Assembly: GCA_020912385.1 (NCBI GenBank)
Contig: CP087216.1
Location: 1,860,001 to 1,924,000 of the forward strand
Direction: 5' to 3'
Source of the DNA: Neofusicoccum parvum
Taxonomy: Eukaryota; Ascomycota; Dothideomycetes; Botryosphaeriales; Botryosphaeriaceae
Length of the DNA: 64,000 bases
The notes under the pieces are model-generated. The model had not been told where the DNA came from and made no database searches. It saw nothing but the letters and a program-made list of their open reading frames with translations. Both the position numbers and the translations under genes were made by a program. Below are positions 23,219-33,635 of the stretch, one piece after another. Each line of letters starts with the position of its first letter. The stretch's first letter is position 1.

Positions 23219-24255
23219 GACAAATTCTACAGTGGTTCTGAGAGTGAAGAAATGGCTGACTTTTTTGGAGGAAGAGCGAGTGGTGGTGCCAAGGGAATGG
23301 TTAGTGAGAGAAGGGATGACGGCGGATAAGAGAGGGGTGGGAGCCTGGAGCGAGGTAGCGCGGGAACGTTCCCAGAGGATCGATGTGTCGGTGGCGTTCG
23401 ACGTGGCTGGACCAAGCATGTGTACTGGCTCTCTCCATACAGTCCGTTGCTGCCTGCTGCTGAAAGTACCTGGTAGCATCTGCGACGAGTGGATTTCTCC
23501 ATTAGCGTTTAGCCCCGGGTCGAAGACCTGCGTAGTAAATCTTGAATGCCATCTATGCAACTGTCCTGAATGCGCCATGCTATGCTGGCTGCGCTGGCTA
23601 TATATAGAAATGCTCACAGTACCATTTCCCTCGTTATCACACGTTATCGCTCTTTAAGCAGACAAACCACTCATCTTACAGTACATACTACAGATACAGG
23701 ACGGGAAACAAATGATCCTTCCCCTGAAGCATACATGAAAAAAGGTATACAAATGTTCCAATGACGCCCCAAAACACGGAAAGGTAAAACGTCCACGGTT
23801 TGCATTGCCCTCCCAGGCCTTGTGCTGGGAGACATATCCAGGTGAGCGGTCGAATCGTCGAGGAGGGATCGTCATGACGCACGGTTGGAAAGCTCGGGCG
23901 GCGGTGGTACGGGCGGTGCTGGGGGCGGCAGCGGGGGACGGCCCCTGAGATGGTCCATTCCAGCGGAAAAAAGGGAGACAGAATCTCCCGCTGGTCCCGT
24001 ATCTTCGTTAAGAATGCATCATGAAGTGACCGGAAAGATCTGTGCGAGAATACCTTGGCATGGAGAGAGAAAACCCATGTTTCTCTTTCCTTCACGATAG
24101 CCGGACTATCACGGGCAGCACGCCCTCGAGCGCCACCTGTGCGCTTCCCCACATTCCCCAAAATCTTGAACGGCGTCGATCTCCCGTCGGTCATTCCAAG
24201 TTCCTGGAATCCAGAATGTGCGGATATTCGTTCATCGAGAAGGACTTTCCCCCCC
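23219..24255. other. Region upstream of the monooxygenase and 3' of the SIS gene
   Basis: 23219-23617 is an unbroken in-frame 5' extension of the monooxygenase, with Ser/Thr-rich predicted sequence of no domain type. It is probably untranslated leader. 23650-24255 contains the SIS gene 3' flank; overlapping frames there lack support. Confidence 0.45.
23598..23607 (-). promoter_or_regulatory. TATA-like element for the FAD monooxygenase
   Basis: CTATATATAG on the minus strand, about 380 bases before the chosen ATG. If used, the transcript would have a leader of roughly 350 nt, or would begin translation at the in-frame ATG near 23578. Confidence 0.4.
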
Positions 24256-25251
24256 TCAGTGCTCAGATCCGCCAGACAGGCAGACCTTTGCCACGACTGT
24301 CACCTCCTCGGCCAACGTCCTCGCGCCAATGGCACCGCCAGGATGATTCCGCTTGAAGACGCGGCCCTTCTCCGCCTCGTGTATGCGCTCCGCCGCTGTC
24401 AGCGCCAGCATGTCGCCAATCGCCATCGCCACCGTCGTGCTCGTGGTCGGGGCGCTGACGCCGAAGCTGCTCTCCTCGCTCTCATGGATGGGCGCCGGCA
24501 GCAGCACGGCCTCGTCGCGGCCCGCCAGCAGCGGGCAGGTGCGCGCGTCCGGGTGGCCGGTCAGGGCGACGACGGGCACGTCGCGGCGCAGGTGCGGCAG
24601 CACGTTCAGCAGCTCGGCGGTGCGGCCGGAGAAGCTGATGAACAGCACCGCGTCGCCGGCGCGCACGTCGCCCAGGTCGCCGTGCACCGCCTCGGCCGCG
24701 TGCAGGAAGCTGGCGCCCAGCCCCAGGCTCTTCATCGTCGCCACCGTCTTGCGGCCCACCAGCCCGCTCTTGCCCACGCCGCACACCACCGTCTTGCCGC
24801 CGCGCCGGCTGCTCCGCTCCACCACGTCGACCGCCGCGAGCAGCGCCGCCCGCGCCGCCGGCGACGTCTCGTACAGCCGCGTCGCGTGCGACAGCGCGGT
24901 CGCCTCGGTGGCCAGGACGTGCAGCGCGCGCGACAGCGTCGGCGCGTCGCAGGCGTCCGTGGCGGAGAGCGGGGGCGTGAGGGCGGAGGCGCCGCCGCCG
25001 CCGCCGCAGCGTTTGCGCTTGAGCGGGTTGCTGCCGGGCGTGCGGCCGTCCTGGTCGGATTCGGACTCAATTGGGGTCGCGTCGTCGACGAGCGGGGTGT
25101 CGTCGGTGGAGGTGCTCGAGGCGGCGGTGCTGGCGGCCTCGTCGAAGGTGCTGTCGGCGTCGCTGCCGCTGGTGGACTTGGGCGAGCCGAAGGGCTCGTC
25201 GAGCGGCGGGGCGGCGCTCATGGCTGGGACGGAGAGGCTGGGGGCTGGCAT
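24256..25251 (-). CDS. SIS-domain protein, KpsF/GutQ (arabinose-5-phosphate isomerase)-like
   Basis: Single-exon gene of 331 residues. Residues 1-95 are low-complexity and Ser/Asp-rich, with a basic patch (LKRKRC). The SIS fold follows: VCGVGKSGLVGRKTVATMKSLG (about 155), HGDLGDVRAGDAVLFISFSGRTAELL (about 190), VVALTG, then PTTSTTVAMAIGDMLA and the FKRNHPGGAIG motif, matching bacterial KdsD/GutQ D-arabinose-5-phosphate isomerases including the HPGG histidine. The protein stops about 20 residues after this motif, so the two CBS domains of the bacterial enzymes are missing. The coding region is very GC-rich. A second in-frame ATG lies at 25221. Fungi do not make Kdo, so the true substrate is unclear; aldose-ketose isomerisation of a sugar phosphate is an inference. 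Confidence 0.85.
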   Translation of the reverse strand: MPAPSLSVPAMSAAPPLDEPFGSPKSTSGSDADSTFDEAASTAASSTSTDDTPLVDDATPIESESDQDGRTPGSNPLKRKRCGGGGGASALTPPLSATDACDAPTLSRALHVLATEATALSHATRLYETSPAARAALLAAVDVVERSSRRGGKTVVCGVGKSGLVGRKTVATMKSLGLGASFLHAAEAVHGDLGDVRAGDAVLFISFSGRTAELLNVLPHLRRDVPVVALTGHPDARTCPLLAGRDEAVLLPAPIHESEESSFGVSAPTTSTTVAMAIGDMLALTAAERIHEAEKGRVFKRNHPGGAIGARTLAEEVTVVAKVCLSGGSEH

Positions 25252-27674
25252 TGAGGGCGCGCTGGAGGGTGTGCTGGACTTCGCGCCGGCGCGGAGGTGC
25301 AGTAGTGTCTGCTATCGCTGGGCTCGGGTTGGTGGGGCAGTCGCGATGATGCGATTGTGAGATTGCGATGCCGGAAGACGCGGAGCGCGCTCACGGTCAG
25401 CGCGGGCGCGGGCGCAAATATATGCGGAGGACGGAGAGGCGTCCGGGGACACAAGCGGAGACTCGGGCGGAACAGCTGCGGCGGCGATTGCTAAGCAGTT
25501 CATGGTGGGCGGACAGGCGTCTTTAAGGTGAACTTGTCGAGTCGATACCGCGCTGAAGACGCGCCGCTTGGCATCGGCTTGCAGGGGCCTGGATGTCGCC
25601 ATTGCGCGCGCTAGGCGGGTTGCGGCGCGTGCAGTGCGACAGCATCCTGTCCGGCCCACGGCGCTGCCCACGTTTTCCTGGCGTCCTTGACAGGTGGGCG
25701 TCCGATGCGTCTGGCTGAGTGGTGACGCCGTGCTCCCCTCCTGGAGCGCCCTTGACTCGCGGCGACCACGACCTGCCTGCTGCCGCCCGAGCGGTGTGTC
25801 GAACACGAAACTGCTTCGACTCACGATCTCCACAGCTTCTCTACCCACTTAGCGCTGACAGCAGACGAAACTCCGCGCTCCGGCTCGCTAGTCTCCGTCC
25901 GCGTCCTGTCGTCCTCCACGCAGCTGCCCCGTCTCCAGTGGAGTCCCGGCCCCGAGATGCCGAGTCGTGTAATCCGTAGTGCTCAGCTGCTGCTGCCTTG
26001 ATCTTCCCCTTCTGACCTAGAGCGTTTCCCGCACACGACGAGGCGCCGGATACTCGACTCAAGACCGATAAAGCTCTGTTTCAGAGTACGCACGTATCTG
26101 CGTGCACGCCTACTCCCGCACTTGTTTCAGCATTCGTAATCGCTCCTTCGCCTACTTCACCCTGTCTACATGTTCCAAAACATCCATCCTACAAGCCAAG
26201 AGGATTTCTCCTTGCTGTCAGCACATATCCCCCGCTCTCCATTGTTCGATCTTGTGTACGCCTGACGCCACTCCGGTTTGTTTCTTACGCGCGTCGTCAG
26301 GTCTGCGCAAAGCCTGCTATCGGATATGCTCAATTCAGCAATCTAAAACATTCGGTCCAGAACGCCTTGAAGCGTTCTTGCGGGGGCCGTATTCTCCGCG
26401 TCTTGGTAGCATAACTATAGGAGTCCTTTGTATGGCTCGGCTTGAATGTTTCGATCGCGGAGAATCAAGACACAGATCCGCCTTGAAACCCCGGACTTCG
26501 GGGCGAAGGAAATATGTAACCGTACCAAGACCGCCAAAGTCTGCATCAATAATGTTAGCAAACAGCTCAACATGGCCTCTGTCCTGGGCTACTCCTCGGC
26601 AATTTCAACCTCCCATTGCCATCTTCGCCATTGATGCCCCTCACCAGAACATGGTTTTCTGGATCTTACTTGGCCTTTTGGACCGATCCAGATCAACGTG
26701 CTTACTACGTGATGTCTGTGAATCACAAAACCTGTACGAAATTGCGGGGTAACAGAATCGCATTTGAGACTAAGGACGGGCTGGAAACGAGCGGCTGATT
26801 TGTTGCTTTTTGTGATGAGCTTGTATTGATTCTCGGAGTTGTAGCAAGTGCCCAGTCGAATACCAAGATGAGTCGCACAGATCTTGTGGAATACCGGCAA
26901 AGTTCTCGATCTATGTAACACGGTGCCAGAAAATATTGCAGTTGATCCATCGACTATGTGACACAATGCATAACAAAGAAATGATCAAAGGTTGGTGGGG
27001 TGGACCCTTGGGACCCCCCAATCCTTACAGATCCTTCACCTCAACTAAGCCGCTTCTCAGAACGACAACCGTGTCGTCTTCTCAATCTATTCTTCACAAT
27101 TGGTGTTTTTTCTTCGCCCAGTTTTGAAGAATATTGAATAGACATGAGATTTACGTAGCAGCTGAAAGTCTTTTAAAAACCATCTTGTCGTATATTGATT
27201 GAGCGATGTGTCAAAATCTTACTTTTGTGATCAAAGAGAGATGGATGGTCTTTCGAAGCCCCCCATTTTGAAGGAATGCGTCAACCTTCAGGTGATTGGC
27301 AGACTGATAATTCAACAACATGCGTGACCAAGATTGCTTATTGTTGGTTCACTTGGCGTCAGAGATGGCGCAGCACATCGGAGGACCAACTCGCCACTTA
27401 CCATAATGTATAGAAAGGACCCGAGTACTGATACTTCAGTGCCTCCAGAAACCTCTGTATCACTCTGGCGTGATCACCCGCTCATCTGTGGGAAGAATGA
27501 TGGGTGTTGAGCGATTCTCTTACGAAAGGTATGTCGCTAGAAATGTGTATATAAAGAGCTTTGCTCGGCCAGATCATCTCAACATCAACCCTTGTGTGCA
27601 ATCTTGAGCTATCTTGTCTACACATTCAAGTACTTTTTGGTACATGTTCAGAGAATTCCCGTTCCTGAGCAGTC
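25252..27674. other. Gene-poor region, GC-rich then AT-rich
   Basis: 25252-26060 is GC-rich promoter-like sequence upstream of the SIS gene. From about 26060 the composition drops clearly and stays AT-richer to about 30.5 kb. The longest frame (26102-26752) lacks a normal ATG start, splice support and any recognisable domain. G/C runs at 26991-27024 form an imperfect inverted repeat of about 15 bases per arm. I annotate no gene here. Confidence 0.5.
27548..27556 (+). promoter_or_regulatory. TATA box upstream of the small secreted protein candidate
   Basis: TATATAAAG, about 120 bases before the ATG at 27675, followed by an AC/CT-rich stretch typical of a fungal transcription start and leader. 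It is one of the clearest TATA boxes in the window. Confidence 0.6.
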
Positions 27675-28082
27675 ATGTACAACGATCTCGACACCGCGTT
27701 CGGCCTCACGTTAGCCATCCTCTTTCTTGCCGGAAATGGCCATATAGCCGCTGCTTTTCCAGCTGTCCAGGTGACACACGTGGCAGCTAGCCCTGTCGTT
27801 ACCTCTATCCGAACCCCGTTGGAAGCCATGACCGTAATTCGAGCCGTACAGATCCCTGAGAGCACCACAATCAATGCTGTCGTCACGGAGGCGCCTGTAC
27901 TTGATGTCGCCCAGCATGCAAACAAAGCTACATTTCCTTACGAGCTTCGTGATGAAGAGGTCATCGACGACGTGCCGCTGAAGCGAGGCACAGCAATTAC
28001 GGCGTACGAGCCCCCGGAACCTTTCTTCCACTCCCTCGCTTACTATTTATATACTAAATTCTGGGGATTTGATTTAGTTTGA
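27675..28082 (+). CDS. Candidate small secreted protein of unknown function
   Basis: Single frame of 135 residues. The N-terminus has a hydrophobic core (LTLAILFLAG) ending HIAAAFPA, a plausible signal peptide cut near AAA-FP. The mature part has no cysteine. It includes a dibasic site (PLKR-GT, about residue 106) that a Kex2-type protease could cleave, releasing a C-terminal peptide of about 29 residues rich in aromatics (PFFHSLAYYLYTKFWGF). A good TATA box precedes it. I recognise no family. The stop lies six bases before the ATG of the next model, in the same frame, so the two could be parts of one gene with an intron I cannot place. Secretion and processing are inferences. Confidence 0.5.
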   Translation: MYNDLDTAFGLTLAILFLAGNGHIAAAFPAVQVTHVAASPVVTSIRTPLEAMTVIRAVQIPESTTINAVVTEAPVLDVAQHANKATFPYELRDEEVIDDVPLKRGTAITAYEPPEPFFHSLAYYLYTKFWGFDLV

Positions 28083-28088
28083 CCAAAT

Positions 28089-29187
28089 ATGCTCATCCAG
28101 TCGCAAAAGAGAGGAGACCTCGATACTGGACTTCGCAATACAGACGTGGGACTAAGAGCACAGAAATTTCGTAAAGCCTCCTCCCCCTTCTTCCTCAACT
28201 TGCCTCGCAGTACTCCCATGCTAACGAATAATCATGACAACAGTGTGCCAAGCAGTACTCAGGCTGTCGATTATGAGATCACTGCTACTTGTTGGCGACG
28301 TCAATGTTATTCGGGCGAGACCAACAACTTGGAGCGTGATCAAGACTCTAAAACGTATAAACCATTATTCTCATACATTTTCTAATTTCTAAAAAATTAT
28401 CCTTGACTAATCAGCCGCCCTCGCATGGGAAAGACGAATAGTGCTCGAGCGCATTACGATGAAGCTAGCGCCAATGGTGATGACATGCTCCCGCGGCAGG
28501 AAACATCAACTCTAACTACATGGGATAAGCGAGCTAAAGCCTACACTGCGTGAGTAGGGCCCTAGTCTCGCTTCATGATTGTTGATGGTATCAGGCTGAC
28601 TGAAGGATGGCATCTTTTTCTGGCCAACAGCAACGACGCAGTTGAGATTGAAACCGAACTCCAGCTGGTTGCTTTGGATCAAGGCAGCACCATTCCTAGA
28701 GCTGCGGGAGGTCACAGAAGTGGAGAGGACTTTATTTTTGAGCCTGAAATGAAACGTGCTACTACGTGCGTAGGATATATTGGCTTTCTTTCTTGATGCT
28801 GCGCTGAGTCGGAGACTATGCTAATTTATAACATTCAGTAACAGAGCGATTCCGGACAATTTCAACACTCTTTGGATGCGCGACGTTAGTGGCAAAGAAG
28901 CGACCAGGGCGAAAGTTCGCATACCCCCATCCAAGGGAGTGATTAGAGACGCGTATGTGGCCATGGAGAAGTAAGTTTAGTCGTTTGCCAGCCGGCTGAT
29001 GAAGGACAGCAAATGGTGGCGTCGAGAAGCCTCCCGAAACATCGCCCCCGGCGTAGAATCAGCCGTATGGGGACGGCGGAGCCTGTTCTCTTGGCCCCCT
29101 TCTTGGGCGAGACCCTCTAATGATGACAGCACCATTGCCGGTGGAAAGAGAGAAGCACGCCCACCGCCGCGTAAGACTTACCTTTAA
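28089..29187 (+). CDS. Five-exon gene of unknown function
   Basis: No single reading frame covers this gene. Exons 28089-28354, 28415-28549, 28595-28765, 28839-28970 and 29010-29187 join with four consistent phase-2 introns (60, 45, 73 and 39 nt) that begin GTATAA, GTGAGT, GTGCGT and GTAAGT and all end CAG, giving 293 residues. Four correct junctions in a row are unlikely by chance. The product is hydrophilic, with no signal peptide or membrane helix. The middle (LTEGWHLFLANSNDAVEIET, FIFEPEMKRATTNRAIPDNF) looks globular; the C-terminus is basic and rich in Trp and Pro (KWWRREASRN, FSWPPSWARP). I recognise no domain. Composition is AT-richer than the housekeeping genes. The first exon is the weakest; translation could start at the ATG at 28425 instead. 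Confidence 0.55.
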
Positions 29188-30552
29188 TATGTGTCAACCA
29201 CATTGGCCCGTAATCACGTGTTTTGTTTGCTTTTGCTTATACACGCGTTCTTTCTTTACTTTTTGCCGCACCATACACTTACCCCTACACACCTCATTTA
29301 CCCCGTTTATGCGTATTTCCGTAAATCCGATTATTACACGTATATAGCAGGCCTCAGTAGCAACAATGAGAAAACCAGCGGTGTCATTCTTTCTCGCGCC
29401 GTTCGACAATATGCCCCCCTAATCACTTGATATCTTAAGGCTGATTTTCGGACTGCCTATTACGTTAGGGCCATGAATGATACCCACTGGAACAAAGACT
29501 GCAGTCGTAAACAAAAAGGACAAATATCCTGGCTGTTATGAACGAGAGCGCGGCTAGCGGGAACACGACTGTCCTTCCTGTGCTTTACCCTACTTACAAT
29601 TTCTGCCATGATAGCCTGGGTGTTTTATTGTATTCTGTTCAGAACACTCATTGAATGGGGCTGCGGAAACTTCGGAAACAATCGCTTGACTGGGAATATG
29701 TGCGAGTTCTTTTTTTTTTTTTTTTGCAGCGATGCTGCATTCAACACTCATTCGATACAGCACTGTGATTTAGAGTTTGAATATCTTATTTTGTTTCGTG
29801 TTTCTACCGTAGCAAGGTTATATAGCAACAATCTGCCTCCACAGACTGCCCAAAATTGCTTCTCTTGCAAATAAGTAAGATGCCGACCAGTGTGGACCGT
29901 TTTCCCTTCACAGATAAGCAGTAATGAACACGCACAAATCAAAAATACTTCAGAAGTAGGCTCTATTTTGTCTTCGAGTCCTCGCATTGCTCGATCATAG
30001 AAAATGACATGTGCCCCAGGAAGTCTCTAGTCTCCAGCTAGGGTAAATCGTTATTCAACTGGAGGGCATGGTGAGGGATCTCCTGCCTTGAGATCGACAT
30101 GCGGGGAGACGCGGAACAACGTGATAGATGAGACATTGGATGGGCTAAGTCAAGAGTGAGAGAAGAGCGCGTGGACAGTTCTTGGGGTGAGCACGCTTCA
30201 AAGCTGATATTTCTCGGGGTTGACACGTCTGACACTCGGCCACATCTCGAAGCCTTGCTAATAGAACTAACCTACCAAGTCGGACGGGAGCTGCAAAATG
30301 CAACTATACACAGCAAAACAAACAGGCAAGAAATTAAAGTGAACCACACAATATTCAAGAGGACAGTCTTGTTTTGAGAAGTAGCTTTCCTTTGAATTTG
30401 TGGTGTCTTAAGCTATCTAGTCTTAAGATAAGTCTGCTATCTCACACCAAGCAGATAATTATTGCCGTGCTTTCTATATTCTTGTCTAAAACGAGATCAA
30501 TCCGCCAATGTCTGTCTTATGCAATCTTCAGACCTTCGAGCCCTCCCAATGT
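29188..30552. other. AT-rich intergenic region with a T-tract
   Basis: No supported gene. A run of 16 T lies at 29710-29725. The small open frames have no domain, signal peptide or splice support. Faint ancient repeat remnants cannot be excluded without a library search. Confidence 0.5.
29710..29725. repeat. Homopolymer T tract (16 bases)
   Basis: The longest homopolymer in the window, in the AT-rich gene-poor part. It ends TTTTTGCAG, which looks like a splice acceptor, but I find no exon after it. Confidence 0.75.
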
Positions 30553-31411
30553 CTAAGCCTTGGCCTTGACAGCCTCGGGTCCTACCTCCTGGATCGCTGG
30601 CCCAGGCGCAGGGTCGTTTGTTGGACCCCCAAAGCCTTGGGCTGCCCACTCTTTCACAGCCCTCGCCTGCGCATCCAAGTTCTCCGCGTCCGAGAACGGA
30701 GCTGCGCCGCGGTTGGTGCGGCACTCGGGATCCTCGATAATGCGTGCCTCGTCGCCGGAGTTAGGGACGAAGGTGTAGGTGCGGAACTCGGTGTTGGCCC
30801 AGCCAGTACCTGTGAGCACACATAAATCAACAACCCATCTCCCAACACTTTGGATAGCGAGTCCACATACCGCAATACTTATCAAAACCGCTGTAATCCT
30901 GCGTGAAGGTGTGCAGCAAGCCGCCGTGCGTCACGACCACAACCTCGCCATCCTCGCCGGCCAGCTCCCTCAACCACACGCGCGCCTGCCTCGCCCTCTC
31001 CGCGACGGCGGCGGGCGTCGGCGCCCACTTCCCCTTCTTGCTGTTCCAGCCGTCCTCCACGCGGCTGAAGTCGACGGGCTGCCCGGCGAACTCGCGCTCC
31101 AGCTCGGCGAGGTCTGAGCCCGTGTCGCACGGCAGATCCGAGGTTTCCTGGATTTCGGGGAGCGCGATGACCTTGAGGTTCTTTTGCGCGAGCACCGGGC
31201 CGAAGGCCAGCAGCGCGGTCCAGAGCGTGCGCTTGATGGGCGAGGCGACGACGTGCGTGATGCGGTCGTGGTGGGGGAAGGCGCTGTGCAGCTCGGCGCA
31301 TTGCTGCTTGCCCAACGCCGTCAGTGCCGGGTCGTGCAGCTTGTGGTTGTCGGGCGTGAGGTTGTGGTAGCCTTGGGCGTGGCGGACGCAGTGAAGCTTC
31401 GCGGGTGCCAT
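30553..31411 (-). CDS. Histidine phosphatase superfamily (phosphoglycerate mutase-like) protein
   Basis: Two exons, 30871-31411 and 30553-30809, give 265 residues. The catalytic phosphohistidine motif is CVRHAQGYHN (residues about 8-17; the family has RHG), followed by DPALTALGKQQ and the VVASPIKRTLWTAL arginine motif. The second histidine motif is VVVVTHGGLLHTF near residue 170. This is the fungal branch related to yeast Pmu1-like phosphatases rather than glycolytic phosphoglycerate mutase, because the C-terminus and length differ. The intron (GTATGT to CACAG) restores the KYCGTGWANTE reading. Substrate unknown; a small phosphate ester is likely for the family. Confidence 0.88.
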
Positions 31412-33635
31412 GGTGGGTCGCAAGTGGCGTAGTCTGTGCTTGAGGCGGAAGAGGTGTCGCGAGAACACGCGGTGCGCGGTGTCCTATACTAGGAGGCGTC
31501 CGGGCAAAAGTGGTGGTCTGCGGGCGAAAGTGCAGTGCAGGTTGCTCGACGGTAGCGTGACGATGGAGAGTGGTGACTCCATGTTTGTTGCTCAGGGTGC
31601 CTTTTGAACCCCGCCATGAGTCAGGCACAGGTTGTTCTGCCGGCGGGCGACTTGCCTCTCGTACGTCACTGACGTTGCAGTTTCTCAAAATTTCCGTCGC
31701 CGGCCCAGAGCCGATCGGCATTCCTGGCGCGGGTAAAGCCGACGCGGGAATCTTTGCCGAATGGGAAACTGTGGCGATTGCACGTGGCGCGTACGGTTGC
31801 CGGAACTGGCATCCCCAGAGGCGGAAGAGAAGGTGACACGGATGCTTGATGGTGAGCAATAGTGAAGCGCATGAGGGAGGTTAGGCGTAGTCGTGGTTTT
31901 CGTCTGCAAGTTCCAAAAATCACGGCCAACGATGGAGACCTCCGCGACGGCCCTGGATCCCCAGCTTTGCTCTTCTCACTGCGTTCGACGGTAAAGAAAG
32001 GATCGACAGGCACCAGCCTTGTCGAAAGAGGAATGGCCATGCGAGTAGGGCATCGTGCTTGTAGGACAAACGACACGTCTCTGCGAACAGAATATGCGTG
32101 TGTATGTTGTTCTGACCTCATGAACCATGGCTGAAACGCAACAGAATGATTGTTCGACTGCGAGTACCTTGTGAACTCAACGAATATCTGTGTATATCAC
32201 AAGACAAGCCCACTGACACTTGAATCCTAAAACACATGGTGCAGAGGCACGGATGCGCTTGGGAGTGGATCTCCATCTGTCGCCGGGCTGAATGTTCATG
32301 GGCGAACTCTACAATTTCCATGAGTTTCACGTGCTGTTGGTTAATGACGCAGTAATTCTCAGGATAACAGTCTGGAGGTGCGGATGGAGCATTCCATGCA
32401 CGGCCGGGGCCAAACTTGCCGCGGAAAGCTTGAAACGCTGATGTAGCAAGAATCTCAAATGGCAAAGTATTTCTTTCTTTGGCGAGCGGTTCTGCGTTGG
32501 GAAGGGAAACGCATGCTGTGTCGACTTAATCAGCTTTTGTAAGTCTCCAACCTTGCGTCCGCGGATTCCGCAAGGCGGCTGAGCACAAGTCAAGACGCTC
32601 TACCGGCGATCCCGACCTCTTGCTTCCCGCAAGTAGCAAAAGCTGCGGCTGAGATTTGTTGTACCGAAGATCATGACAACAAAGGATGTCAGCATTTGGG
32701 TGCTGGCTATGTGTAAGATTTTGTCAGCCCCACCAGCTGAATAGGGGATTGCCGCATTCGTACACCGCCAGCTGCGCGGTCGAAAGTCGTCTGTGGGGTA
32801 ATAATTATTGACAGGTGAGATGGAGTGGGTCGAGGATAGAGGAGGTCGGGGTGCTTCTACTGGCTGCCACACGTGCGACGTATTCGTATCCGAACGGTGG
32901 CGTTTCGACGCGTGGCTGGGGTTGAGTGCTGGAATGCACCAGCACGAAGCGGAAGTGTTTGCGAGAAAGACTTGCAAAGGTGGCTGGCCGGAAATGTTGA
33001 AAGCGAGAACGTCGGAACGCGGCGCTGGCAATTGGTCGGCCAAGGCAAGCACCGGTAGCTCCGGAAGGGCAGCCAGGGCGGTGTTGAGTAGCCAGCCACG
33101 GATCTCGGCTGGGAATGGTGGATGGTGGACAGCGCGGGCGCGGGCGCGGAGATCTGCGCATGGAAGCCGGCGAGGCGGGTAGACTGCAGGCAGCATGGCA
33201 AAGGCCGCACGCTGGCCACGACGCTGGGATCATCCCGTCAGCATGCCGCCTTCTGACGTAGACCAAAGGCTGACACCAACGGGCTGAACAGACGGCCCTC
33301 AGCACCAGCGCAGCTTGGGTCCCGGTTCTGCTCCCTGTGTGCGTTTGAGACACGCGGGACGGCGCCACCGGGGGACGGCACACGCAGGCACAGGTCTATT
33401 TCTGCGCCATCCTGCGCGCTCCAGCACCCTCGCGCAGATCACAGGGCCACCGCGACGGATTGAGCGATGTCATAGCCCCCAATTTCCGGCGCCGCATCCG
33501 ACCTACCCGTTCGTAGCGCTCTGCTGATTGCACAGCCTTGCAGCTCAGCCCAAGGAGCACAACCGCCTACAAAGCCGCCGGGCCCGCTGTCGCGTGTCGA
33601 AGCTCCGCCTGCACCGTTCTGCACCTTCCAGAGCC
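31412..33635. other. Intergenic region between divergent PGM-like and lysophospholipase genes
   Basis: 2.2 kb holding both promoters. Frames of 100-200 codons occur on both strands at 32.8-33.4 kb, where GC is high, but they overlap each other, use non-ATG starts or lack domains. I annotate nothing. Confidence 0.5.

Noticed and set aside
24055..25360. Two plus-strand frames of over 330 codons opposite the SIS gene
   Set aside because: They are antisense to a GC-rich gene with clear SIS motifs and are composed of low-complexity Arg/Ala/Ser text.
26102..26752. 216-codon frame in the AT-richer block
   Set aside because: It begins at a non-ATG codon, shows no domain and no matching splice partners. 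It may be chance or a decayed gene.
26991..27024. G/C-rich imperfect inverted repeat as a terminator or transposon end
   Set aside because: The arms match poorly, no target duplication or second copy was seen, and hairpin terminators are not used by fungal RNA polymerase II.
27675..28082. RXLR-dEER-like effector signature (ELRDEEV)
   Set aside because: That motif class belongs to oomycetes. The arrangement here is fungal with spliceosomal introns, and the match is only a few residues.
32600..33383. Overlapping minus-strand frames of 120-198 codons between the PGM-like and lysophospholipase genes
   Set aside because: Several frames overlap on both strands in GC-rich DNA. There is no domain, signal peptide or spliced continuation.
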